From assembly GCA_902514295.1 (NCBI GenBank), contig CABXQE010000001.1, positions 79,174 to 143,173 on the forward strand: 64,000 bases of DNA, read 5' to 3'. The notes below the pieces were generated by a model, which worked only from the letters and a program-made list of their open reading frames with translations, made no database searches and was not told where the DNA came from. The position numbers and the translations under genes are program-made. Position 1 is the first letter of the stretch. Each line of letters begins with the position of its first letter. Source of the stretch: an uncultured SAR86 cluster bacterium (GTDB taxonomy: Bacteria; Pseudomonadota; Gammaproteobacteria; Magnimaribacterales; Magnimaribacteraceae). Shown in pieces: positions 56,308 to 64,000 of this stretch.

Positions 56308-57468
56308 ATGGATTTTGAATTAACCTCTGATCAAAAGAATTTCCAAAACCTTGCTAAAGATTTTTCTGACAAAGAACTGAAACCGCATGCTGCTCGTTGG
56401 GATAAAGAAGAAGAATTTCCTTTAGAAGCTATCAAAAAAGCTGGAGATCTAGGCTTTTGCTCATTATATGTTGATACGGATTTAGGGGGGATGGGTTTAG
56501 GCAGGCTTGATGCTTCTATTGTTTTCGAACAATTAGCTTCTGGGTGCACGAGTACAACTGCTTTCTTAACCATTCACAATATGGCTATTTGGATGGTAAG
56601 TAAATTTGGTTCGGAAGAATTGAAGTCTGAATGGTTCCCTGTTTTGAGTTCAGGATCTAAGCTTGCTTCTTACTGCCTAACTGAACCTAACTCTGGATCT
56701 GATGCAGCTTCCTTAAAGACAACAGCCACTAAAGAAGGAGATTCTTACGTTATCAATGGATCTAAAGCCTTTATATCAGGGTCTGGTTCAACTGACTGTT
56801 TAGTATTGATGGCTAGAACCGGCGAAGAAGGCCCTAAAGGTATATCTTGTTTTCTAATACCTGCAGATCTTCCTGGTATAGAGTACGGAAAGAATGAATC
56901 AAAAATGGGATGGAAGAACCAACCAACCAGACAAGTATCTCTAACTGATGTAAAAATTCCTTCAAAGAACCTAATCGGCGAAGAAGGCCAAGGATTTAAG
57001 ATCGCCATGCAGGGTTTAGATGGAGGAAGAATTAATATAGCCACCTGCTCTATTGGAACAGCGCAATCCGCCCTTGAAGACGCCCAAGAATACATGAATC
57101 AAAGAGAGCAATTTGGGAAAAAAATATCTGAATTCCAAGCCCTCCAATTCAAAATAGCCGATATGACAACCGAACTTATTGCAGCTAGAAATATGGTAAG
57201 GCTGGCAGCTTCTAAATTAGATAAAGATCATCCAGAAGCAACTACTTATTCGGCCATGGCGAAACGTTTTGCTACCGATGTAGGCTTCAATGTCTGCAAC
57301 GAAGCGCTACAAATCTTTGGAGGGTACGGATATATACAAGAGTATCCACTCGAACGTTATGTAAGAGATGTTCGTGTTCACCAAATTCTGGAAGGGACCA
57401 ATGAAATAATGAAAATGATCATAGGCAGAAGAATGATTATGGAAGACGCAGCTAAAATTATTCAATAA
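56308..57468 (+). CDS. Acyl-CoA dehydrogenase, probably isobutyryl-CoA dehydrogenase
   Basis: This 386-residue flavoprotein has the ACAD signatures YCLTEPNSGSDAASLKT near 117-133, FISGSGSTDCLVLMAR, GGRINIATCSIG, QFGKKISEFQALQFKIADM, and FGGYGYIQEYPLERYVRDVR with the catalytic glutamate in ILEGTNEIM near 363-371. This catalytic position near the C-terminus fits short-branched ACADs. Position between mmsA and the 3-hydroxyisobutyryl-CoA hydrolase gene argues for isobutyryl-CoA as substrate (inference). An electron-transfer flavoprotein would accept its electrons. Confidence 0.92.
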   Translation: MDFELTSDQKNFQNLAKDFSDKELKPHAARWDKEEEFPLEAIKKAGDLGFCSLYVDTDLGGMGLGRLDASIVFEQLASGCTSTTAFLTIHNMAIWMVSKFGSEELKSEWFPVLSSGSKLASYCLTEPNSGSDAASLKTTATKEGDSYVINGSKAFISGSGSTDCLVLMARTGEEGPKGISCFLIPADLPGIEYGKNESKMGWKNQPTRQVSLTDVKIPSKNLIGEEGQGFKIAMQGLDGGRINIATCSIGTAQSALEDAQEYMNQREQFGKKISEFQALQFKIADMTTELIAARNMVRLAASKLDKDHPEATTYSAMAKRFATDVGFNVCNEALQIFGGYGYIQEYPLERYVRDVRVHQILEGTNEIMKMIIGRRMIMEDAAKIIQ

Positions 57469-57471
57469 GAA

Positions 57472-58587
57472 ATGCCTGACAATGATTTATTAATTGATGA
57501 AATCGAAACAGACAATGGTTCGAAGATAGGTCATATAATTCTTAATTCCCCTGAAACACTCAACTCTTTGACCCTTGCCATGGTTGAAGGGATTTCAAAA
57601 CAATTGAAAGACTGGGAGAAAAGAAATAGCTTGAAGGCAGTGCTTATAGAAGGAGCAGGAGAAAAAGCCTTTTGTGCAGGTGGAGATATAAGGGCCCTTT
57701 ATGACTCCATGATTGAAAGTCCTAAGAAATCAATGTATGCCGAAGAATTCTTTGAAAAGGAATATAGACTCGATTATCAGATTCATAAATATCCCAAACC
57801 TGTTATCTCTATTTTAGACGGAATAGTGATGGGTGGTGGAGCAGGTTTAATGTTAGGCAGTCATTATCGCATTTGTACGGAGCGCACACGTTTTGCGATG
57901 CCAGAAATAGGAGTTGGACTCTTTCCTGATGTGGGTTTTACATTTTTCATTAATAAGCTTCCTGAAGGTCTAGGCAAATACATGATGCTCACAGCAACTA
58001 ATTTAAAAGCTGCTGACACGCAATTTTGTGGATTAACTAACCAATATGTAGATTCATCGTTCCTAGAGGACTTTTACAGCAAATTTAAATCAATAAATTG
58101 GGGTGATGATATTAAATCTAACCAAATTTCTATTGAGAACCTGTTAAATGAATTCAATGTACCTAAGAACCTTGATCTGCTTCCTCAGGGAATGCTCGAA
58201 GAAAGATTGGACAAAGTACGATCTCTTACAAAAGGCGATGATCTACAAGAAGTTGTTGGGAATATATTGAACAACGCCACTGACGATGAATGGTTCGTCG
58301 CCGGAAAGTCAGGGTTAGAAAATGGATGCCCTACTTCCGTTCACATAATATGGGAACAATGTAAGCGCTCTAATGAACTTACCCTAGAAGAAGTTTTTAG
58401 TTTTGAATTAAATCTAGCCATTCAAATCACGAGAAGAGGTGATTTTTCTGAAGGCATAAGGGCAGTTATTATTGAAAAAGATAATTCTCCAAACTGGAAA
58501 TTCAAAACCATTGCCGAAGTGCCACGAGATTGGGTTCAAGAACATTTAGAACCTGCATGGAAGTATAATCCTCTAGAGGATATATAA
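57472..58587 (+). CDS. 3-hydroxyisobutyryl-CoA hydrolase
   Basis: This 371-residue crotonase-fold protein is the length of HIBYL-CoA hydrolases, longer than simple hydratases. Signatures are NSPETLNSLTLAMVEGISK near 24-42, GAGEKAFCAGGDIRALYDS near 62-80, VMGGGAGLMLGSHYRICTE, and FAMPEIGVGLFPDVGFTFFI with the catalytic glutamate. It removes CoA from 3-hydroxyisobutyryl-CoA so that mmsB can oxidise the free acid. Spacing is three bases from the dehydrogenase and one base to mmsB. A separate methacrylyl-CoA hydratase is not in this operon; the crotonase at 20230-21108 is one candidate. Confidence 0.9.
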   Translation: MPDNDLLIDEIETDNGSKIGHIILNSPETLNSLTLAMVEGISKQLKDWEKRNSLKAVLIEGAGEKAFCAGGDIRALYDSMIESPKKSMYAEEFFEKEYRLDYQIHKYPKPVISILDGIVMGGGAGLMLGSHYRICTERTRFAMPEIGVGLFPDVGFTFFINKLPEGLGKYMMLTATNLKAADTQFCGLTNQYVDSSFLEDFYSKFKSINWGDDIKSNQISIENLLNEFNVPKNLDLLPQGMLEERLDKVRSLTKGDDLQEVVGNILNNATDDEWFVAGKSGLENGCPTSVHIIWEQCKRSNELTLEEVFSFELNLAIQITRRGDFSEGIRAVIIEKDNSPNWKFKTIAEVPRDWVQEHLEPAWKYNPLEDI

Positions 58588-58588
58588 A

Positions 58589-59467
58589 ATGGAGAAAATT
58601 GGTTTTATAGGTTTAGGAAATATGGGAATGCCAATGGCCCAAAACTTAATTTCAAACGGAATGAAAGTAAAAGGCTTTGATGTTTCTGAAGAAATGCTTA
58701 AACAAGCATCAGAAAATAATATCATGGTGTGTTCTGACGCTCTCCAGGCCTCTAAAGAAATTGATGTCTTAATTACTATGCTTCCTAATGGTGAAGCTGT
58801 TTCAAGCGTATTTAATTCAGAGAGTCTATTAGAAAATATAGACCCTTCAGTCCTAATAATAGAATGTTCAACTATAAACCCTAAGACCTCGAAGGAATTA
58901 TCCTTAAAAGCGTTATCTTTAAATTTAGAAATGATAGATGCTCCTGTATCTGGGGGCGTAAAAGGCGCTGAAGAAGCAGGCTTAACTTTTATGGTGGGTG
59001 GATCAGTTGAAAACGTAGAGAAAGCTAAACCAATCCTTTCTAAGATGGGGAAAAACATCTTTCATGCGGGCGATAGTGGTTCAGGTCAAATTGCTAAGCT
59101 GTGCAATAACATGCTTTTAGCAATACACATGAGTGGGACAGCAGAAGCTTTATCAATGGGGGTAAAAAGTGGTCTAGATCCCAGTGTATTGTCAGAAATC
59201 ATGTCTAAAAGCTCTGGAGGGAATTGGTCACTTGATAAATACAATCCCTACCCTGGAGTGATGACCGAATCTCCAGCAAGTAAAGATTATCAAGGGGGTT
59301 TCCTAAATAAATTAATGATAAAAGATCTGAACTTGGCAAAGGAACTGGCTCAAGATTCAAAGACTGAAACGCCTATGGGAGATTCTGCTAGAAAACTTTA
59401 TGACGAATTAATTGAACAGGGCCTAGAAGACTTGGACTTTTCAAGTGTACAAAAGTTATTTAAATAA
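58589..59467 (+). CDS. mmsB: 3-hydroxyisobutyrate dehydrogenase
   Basis: This 292-residue beta-hydroxyacid dehydrogenase has the NAD motif IGFIGLGNMGMPMAQNLI near 4-21, the substrate motif DAPVSGGVKGAEEAGLTFMV near 117-136, and the catalytic lysine in GSGQIAKLCNNMLLA near 164-178. The late block NWSLDKYNPYPGV is typical of 3-hydroxyisobutyrate dehydrogenase. It makes methylmalonate semialdehyde, the substrate of MmsA, closing the pathway encoded by this operon. Confidence 0.94.
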   Translation: MEKIGFIGLGNMGMPMAQNLISNGMKVKGFDVSEEMLKQASENNIMVCSDALQASKEIDVLITMLPNGEAVSSVFNSESLLENIDPSVLIIECSTINPKTSKELSLKALSLNLEMIDAPVSGGVKGAEEAGLTFMVGGSVENVEKAKPILSKMGKNIFHAGDSGSGQIAKLCNNMLLAIHMSGTAEALSMGVKSGLDPSVLSEIMSKSSGGNWSLDKYNPYPGVMTESPASKDYQGGFLNKLMIKDLNLAKELAQDSKTETPMGDSARKLYDELIEQGLEDLDFSSVQKLFK

Positions 59468-59491
59468 CACCTGATATCAAAATAAAATTTA

Positions 59492-60286
59492 ATGAATTAC
59501 ACTAATCAAACAATGAAAATAGTTTCATATTTTGCTCTTTTTCTAAGCTTAACTTTATCCAGCTCTTTGTTTGCAAATCGGGGTTTAGAAATTGCTTTAT
59601 TAAGCGATAAGAACAATGAAGGTTATGGCGATAGCTCTTCTACCATGACTATGGAGCTGATTAGCAAGAAAGGCGATGTGGTTACTAGGGAGCTAAGATT
59701 TAAAAGGTTAGAAGTACCTGAAGATGGTGATAAATCTATTGCAGTCTTTGAGAGCCCCAGAGATGTAAAAGGCGTTGCAATCTTATCTTATGCTCATAAA
59801 CAAGAAGCAGATGATCAATGGTTGTATCTACCAGCCCTGAAGCGAGTGAAGCGAATAGCTTCAAAAAATAAATCTGGACCATTTTTGGGTAGCGAATTCT
59901 CTTTTGAAGATTTTTCTTTCCAAGAAGTTGAAAAATACGAGTACGAGTACATAAAAGATGAAAGCTATTTAGGAAAAGATTGTTTTGTTATCAAAAGAAT
60001 ACCTTTAGATCCTTATTCAGGTTACACCAAGCAACTGGCATGGATCGATAAGGAGAATTATTTATTACAAAAAATTCATCACTTCGATAGAAAGTCATTC
60101 CACCTAAAAACTCAAACATTTGGTGAATACAAGCAGTACTTAGGGTTCTTTTGGCAGCCCCATAGAATAGAAATGCAAAATCATCAAAACGGAAAAAGTT
60201 CAGTACTTAAATTTGAAGAAGTTTTCTTTAAACAAGGTTTAACAGCTAACGACTTCTCTCAAAATAGTTTAAAAAGATCTAGGTAA
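59492..60286 (+). CDS. LolA-like outer-membrane lipoprotein-sorting family protein (COG2834 type)
   Basis: This 264-residue protein has a signal peptide (MKIVSYFALFLSLTLSSSLF, cleavage near ANR at 28-30) after a short N-terminal lead; a start at the second Met (59513) would fit the signal better. The mature part has the DUF4292/LolA-type half-barrel pattern: MTMELISKKGDVVTRELRFK, SIAVFESPRDVKGVAILSY, WLYLPALKRVKRIAS and SYLGKDCFVIKRIP. Relatives occur beside MMPL exporters and may carry a lipid or lipoprotein through the periplasm. It ends directly before the beta-barrel gene, without a spacer. Confidence 0.82.
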   Translation: MNYTNQTMKIVSYFALFLSLTLSSSLFANRGLEIALLSDKNNEGYGDSSSTMTMELISKKGDVVTRELRFKRLEVPEDGDKSIAVFESPRDVKGVAILSYAHKQEADDQWLYLPALKRVKRIASKNKSGPFLGSEFSFEDFSFQEVEKYEYEYIKDESYLGKDCFVIKRIPLDPYSGYTKQLAWIDKENYLLQKIHHFDRKSFHLKTQTFGEYKQYLGFFWQPHRIEMQNHQNGKSSVLKFEEVFFKQGLTANDFSQNSLKRSR

Positions 60287-61465
60287 ATGCAATCAAATGC
60301 AAAATACCTTGCCTTATTCTTAATAAGTTTTTTTCTGCTTCCTATTAAGGCAGAGTTCATTGGTGAAATAAGTCTAGATAACAGACATTTCTTTAACGAT
60401 GGCGCCTTAGGACAAGACAATAATCACTCCTCTATAAGTTTCTCGCCCGAGATATTTGAGAACCTTGAAGACGATCGGATATTTCATTTTAAAGCTAAGT
60501 TAAGAAACGACAATAAAGATACGGAGAGAAATCTGGTTGATATTCAGGAGTTATATTTTATTGAGATAGGAGAATCTAAAGAAATAAAATATGGAATGAG
60601 CAAAGAATTTTGGGGAGTAACAGAAACATCTCATAGAGTTGATATCATCAACCAAACTGATACAACTGAGAGTTTTGATGGTGAAGATAAGTTAGGCCAG
60701 CCCATGGTAAAGGTATCTCTTGAAAAAAATTGGGGAAATATAGATTTGTACGCTCTATTGGGTTTTAGAGAAAGAACTTATTCTGGAGATAAAGGTAGGT
60801 TAAGGCTGCCGGTACTAATCGATACAGATAATCCTATTTACGAATCTTCGGCTAAAAATAAAAGAACTGATTTTGCTATTAGATGGAGTCATTATTTTGA
60901 TGAATTTGAAGTAGCTTTATCTCATTTCTCTGGTACCTCTAGAGAACCTAGATTGATGCCTTCTGCTAAAAAGTTAAACCATTTAACTCCCTATTACGAA
61001 AAGATTAATCAAACAGGTCTAGAAGCTTTGTATCTAATCGGCGGCCTTGCATTAAAATTAGAGGCTATAAGACGCAGCGGCCAAGGTGATACATTTTCAG
61101 CTGCGACTGCGGGATTTGAATACACTCAAGTTGGAATAGCTGATTCTAGAATTGACCTTGGCTGGATCCTTGAAGCCAATCATGATGACAGGCTAAGTAA
61201 CTCTCCTTTTGTTGTTGGCACTAGACTTACCTTTAATGACAGTTACGACTCACAGATATTGTCAGGTATGTTTATTAATGAAAAGACAGAAGAAATTGGT
61301 ATGCTAATTGAAGCCTCAAGAAGAATAGCAAGCTGTTGCATGATCTCATTAGAAGCAATGTATTTTGATGACGCGAATGAAGACAATGGAGAAATTAAGT
61401 TGTTTGGGCCCTTTAAAGAAGACGATTTCATGAGGATTGAGTTCATATACTATTTTGGAGAATAA
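60287..61465 (+). CDS. Outer-membrane beta-barrel protein, unknown specificity
   Basis: This 392-residue protein has a signal peptide (YLALFLISFFLLPIKAEF, cleavage after KA near 24) and then many short amphipathic strands with aromatic residues at their ends. The C-terminus is RIEFIYYFGE, close to a barrel-closing strand. Segments such as KYGMSKEFWGVTETSHRVDI and WGNIDLYALLGFRERTY resemble DUF1302-like or porin-type proteins found beside RND exporters. It begins one base after the LolA-like gene and ends one base before the exporter gene, so all three belong to one unit. The cargo is unknown. Confidence 0.75.
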   Translation: MQSNAKYLALFLISFFLLPIKAEFIGEISLDNRHFFNDGALGQDNNHSSISFSPEIFENLEDDRIFHFKAKLRNDNKDTERNLVDIQELYFIEIGESKEIKYGMSKEFWGVTETSHRVDIINQTDTTESFDGEDKLGQPMVKVSLEKNWGNIDLYALLGFRERTYSGDKGRLRLPVLIDTDNPIYESSAKNKRTDFAIRWSHYFDEFEVALSHFSGTSREPRLMPSAKKLNHLTPYYEKINQTGLEALYLIGGLALKLEAIRRSGQGDTFSAATAGFEYTQVGIADSRIDLGWILEANHDDRLSNSPFVVGTRLTFNDSYDSQILSGMFINEKTEEIGMLIEASRRIASCCMISLEAMYFDDANEDNGEIKLFGPFKEDDFMRIEFIYYFGE

Positions 61466-63766
61466 ATGGAATTTCTAAAAAAAGAGAACCTGTCAAAATT
61501 TATAATCAATAACAGGATCGTATTTATCTTTTCTTGTTTGGTTCTGGTCTTAGTTTTAGGCAGAGGAATAACTAGTGTGGTTTTTGATCCAGACATGGAA
61601 AGATTTTTTCCTCAAGGTCATGCTGCTACTTCCCTAAGCTATGAAATAGATGAAACCTTTATTCGAACTGACAATTTAGTAATTGCTATCAACGCTAAAA
61701 ATAATTCAATTTTTACAAAGAAAACCTTATCCCTAATCGAAAGTCTGACTGAAAAATCCTGGACAGTGCCTTACTCTATAAGGGTCGATAGTCTTACCAA
61801 CTATTCTTACGTAAGGTCTGTAAATGATGACTTATTAGTAGAACCCTTTATTGAGAATGCACTTTCTTTAGAGGACAGTTTTATTGAGCAGAGAGAAAAA
61901 ATTGTAGTAGAAGAAGAGATCATATTTGGCTCGCTTATTTCTAAAGATAAAAAAACAACGGTAATAAGCATAATTGTTGATCCTCCAAACCCTAATGCAA
62001 ACCTCAAGCTCATAGACACAGTTGAATACATTCTTGAATACGTAGATGAGGCTAAATCTGATCATCCAGAATTAGATATAAGGATATTAGGAACGCCTTA
62101 TCAAGAATACATAAGCCCGAAAATGGTTTTGTCTGAAATGCCTATTGTTATGCCTTCAATGTTGCTATTAATTCTTGTTTCCGTTTTCTTTCTGTTGAGA
62201 AGTGTCTTCGCGGTGTTGGCAACAATTATGGTTATAGTTTTAAGCTTAATCTCAACATTTGGTTCTGTTGGCTATATAGGCAATGCGTTAAATCAAATGG
62301 TTATAACTATTCCTATTCTAATTATTACTTTAGCTCTAGCTGATTGCGTGCATCTATTTAGTATCTTCTTTCAACAAAGAGCTAAAGGGCATTCAAGCAA
62401 AGAGTCTATGGTTAGGAGTTTAGAATTGAATTTACAACCACTCTTTCTTACAACCTTAACAACTTGCATCGGATTTCTCTCATTTAATGTGCTTGATGTG
62501 CCTCCTCTTCAAGATTTGGGTAACTACGTATCTATAGGCATAGCAATGGCATTTATATTTACAATCTTTTTTGCAGCGCCTTTGTTTTCTTTTTTTGAAA
62601 TAAAAGCTCCGAAATCTGTAAACCAACAAATTAATTTGTCCAGAAAAATAGCTAAATTTAGTCTAAAAAATAGTAAAACTTTACTTTGGTCAGTCCCCTT
62701 GGTGTCTGTATTACTTATGTGCCTTATTCCTTTAAACACTTTAGATGAAAACCCTACTCAAATGTACGATGATGGATTTACCTCGTTTTCAGCAGATACA
62801 TTATGGTTAGACGAAATGCTTGGCGTAACTTTTCCAGTTAGCTTTAAAGCCGACTCGAAAAATGGAAGCGTATCGGAACCTGAATTCTTAAAAAAGATAG
62901 ATAATTTTACTAAATGGCTGGAAGCTCAAGAAGAGGTAAACCACGTTACTTCTCTTGCTCATACCATGAAAAACCTCAATAAGAGTATGCATGGCGATGA
63001 CCCTGAATGGGAAACAATTCCTGAAAGCGAAGAATTATCATCACAGTATTTATTTTTCTATGAAATGTCCCTACCCATGGGTCTAGATCTAAATAGCTCG
63101 ATCAGTCAGGACAGATCTTCTACAAAAATTTCAGCAAACTTAGATGATATGAGCGGTAAAGAGTTTTTAAAGTTTGATAAGAAAGTAAGAGCTCACATCC
63201 AAGAAAGCAATTTAACTGAAATTATCTCTCCCGCTGCTGGATTTAGAGTAGTCTTTTCTCATATAAGCATGGTGATCGTTAATTCTCTGCTTTTTGGTGT
63301 TTTCTTAGGTTTGTTATCAATCACGTTACTGCTTGGTTTATTTTTTAGGTCCATCCCCTTCGGTGTGCTATCTGCTTTTCCTAACGTCTTACCCATAGCG
63401 TCAGCCTTTGGAATTTGGGCTCTATATGATGGCCAGGTTGGTTTCATGGTTGCAGTGGGAATGGGTTCCACGCTGGGAATAATAGTCGACTTCACGGTCC
63501 ATTTATTAAGTAAATACGATCTGGCTAGAAGGGAAATGGGTCAAAGCCCGGAAGAAGCAGTTGTGTTTGCCTTTGAATCCGTTGGTTTTGCTTTGATCGT
63601 TATGACGATTGTAATATCACTTGGATTCTTGGTTCTTAACTTAGTTAATTTTATGCCTCTTCACGACTTTGCTAGGTTCTCAACCATATCCTTCGTAATG
63701 GCCTTAATTATAGACTTCTTACTCTTCCCTAACTTGCTAGTTAAGTTCGATAAAAGAAAATTCTAA
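61466..63766 (+). CDS. MMPL/RND-superfamily exporter (COG1033 type)
   Basis: This 766-residue inner-membrane protein has the RND half-and-half layout: a membrane helix near 13-30, a periplasmic loop to about 225, five to six helices to about 385 (including SMLLLILVSVFFLLRSVFAV and IPILIITLALADCVHLFSIF), a second helix near 405-420, another periplasmic loop, and a last helix bundle with GMGSTLGIIVDFTVHLLSKY. The Asp in each bundle (ALADCVH and IVDFTVH) is the expected proton-relay position. With the LolA-like and barrel proteins it suggests lipid or hydrophobic compound export across both membranes (inference). It overlaps the convergent MFS gene by four bases. Confidence 0.88.
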   Translation: MEFLKKENLSKFIINNRIVFIFSCLVLVLVLGRGITSVVFDPDMERFFPQGHAATSLSYEIDETFIRTDNLVIAINAKNNSIFTKKTLSLIESLTEKSWTVPYSIRVDSLTNYSYVRSVNDDLLVEPFIENALSLEDSFIEQREKIVVEEEIIFGSLISKDKKTTVISIIVDPPNPNANLKLIDTVEYILEYVDEAKSDHPELDIRILGTPYQEYISPKMVLSEMPIVMPSMLLLILVSVFFLLRSVFAVLATIMVIVLSLISTFGSVGYIGNALNQMVITIPILIITLALADCVHLFSIFFQQRAKGHSSKESMVRSLELNLQPLFLTTLTTCIGFLSFNVLDVPPLQDLGNYVSIGIAMAFIFTIFFAAPLFSFFEIKAPKSVNQQINLSRKIAKFSLKNSKTLLWSVPLVSVLLMCLIPLNTLDENPTQMYDDGFTSFSADTLWLDEMLGVTFPVSFKADSKNGSVSEPEFLKKIDNFTKWLEAQEEVNHVTSLAHTMKNLNKSMHGDDPEWETIPESEELSSQYLFFYEMSLPMGLDLNSSISQDRSSTKISANLDDMSGKEFLKFDKKVRAHIQESNLTEIISPAAGFRVVFSHISMVIVNSLLFGVFLGLLSITLLLGLFFRSIPFGVLSAFPNVLPIASAFGIWALYDGQVGFMVAVGMGSTLGIIVDFTVHLLSKYDLARREMGQSPEEAVVFAFESVGFALIVMTIVISLGFLVLNLVNFMPLHDFARFSTISFVMALIIDFLLFPNLLVKFDKRKF

Positions 63767-64000
63767 TTCTTAGCTTTAGTTAAATAAAAAGCCAGAACAA
63801 CACAAGGCACTAGCGTTAGGCCAGCAAATATATAAGTAACGCTATAAGTAAAATACTCCATTATTAAAGGGGCAAGACTGTTTCCTATAATAGTAGATAA
63901 GTTAGAAAAACCCATGAAAATGCCAAAGTTTGTAGCGCTTGTTTGGGTAGTACAAAGCGCCATTAAAATAGCAAAAATTATTACCTTCACAGCAGCTTCT
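63763..64000 (-). CDS. MFS-type transporter, C-terminal fragment (cut by window edge)
   Basis: The frame is open to the right edge and ends at 63763, so only about 78 C-terminal residues are visible; the GTG at 63990 is not the true start because the frame continues through it. There are at least two membrane helices, and the stretch CTTQTSATNFGIFMGFSNLS is typical of AmpG/PAT-like and related MFS permeases. The substrate cannot be told. It is convergent with the exporter gene. Confidence 0.65.
   Translation of the reverse strand, partial: EAAVKVIIFAILMALCTTQTSATNFGIFMGFSNLSTIIGNSLAPLIMEYFTYSVTYIFAGLTLVPCVVLAFYLTKAKN

Overview
The window reads as a chromosome segment of a free-living, AT-rich gammaproteobacterium with a compact genome, most like the oligotrophic marine groups around SAR86. 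The evidence is gammaproteobacterial gene order (algC-argB-slmA; tyrS divergent from an M23 peptidase, then anmK, erpA and argC; mrcB next to a small TPR lipoprotein; dksA-pcnB), LPS-core genes, and a gamma-like 16S rRNA. The exact lineage is inference, because no database could be searched. There are no insertion sequences, phage genes, CRISPR arrays or tRNA genes. Genes are tightly packed: seven of eight protein-coding convergent pairs overlap at their 3' ends.

Layout. 1-5441: envelope and LPS-core block, with a truncated prenyltransferase-like gene, a SAM methyltransferase, a GT4 glycosyltransferase, a protein carrying two LPS-kinase domains, an FkbM methyltransferase and waaF. 5452-13246: ilvE, algC, argB, slmA, mrcA (PBP1A), aroK and aroB. 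13359-19362: glutamate synthase gltB-gltD. 19359-21917: tesB, an enoyl-CoA hydratase and cysE. 21948-27196: cobS-like AAA+ and cobT-like VWA genes, a 39-residue membrane peptide, a perfect FNR-type palindrome, and two tandem diiron ferritin-like genes. 27188-31333: a subtilisin-like lipoprotein with a probable beta-rich C-terminus, a VOC-fold protein and a type II (staphylococcal-type) pantothenate kinase.

31314-36472 (minus strand): one rRNA operon, 16S-23S-5S, with promoter, RNase III processing stems, a boxA-like element, a tRNA-less spacer and a terminator lying partly inside the pantothenate kinase gene. 36508-47275: tyrS, M23 peptidase, anmK, erpA, argC, TPR lipoprotein, mrcB (PBP1B), a PfkB kinase, dksA with a Lys/Ala-rich N-terminal tail, and pcnB. 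47326-54717: deoxynucleoside kinase, acs, msrA, a metallo-beta-lactamase-fold hydrolase, a Nudix hydrolase, an alpha/beta hydrolase, a 53-residue membrane peptide, a DUF1330 protein and a nitronate monooxygenase-like protein. 54812-59467: a valine-degradation operon (mmsA, acyl-CoA dehydrogenase, 3-hydroxyisobutyryl-CoA hydrolase, mmsB). 59492-63766: a LolA-like periplasmic protein, a beta-barrel protein and an MMPL/RND exporter, which look like one envelope transport unit. The right edge cuts an MFS-type transporter.

Most of the window is ordinary core metabolism and cell-wall synthesis. The part that looks least described is 21948-27196: an AAA+/VWA pair of the metal-chelatase/activase type, with no chelatase large subunit visible, beside two oxygen-type diiron proteins preceded by an FNR-like site at the class II activation distance.
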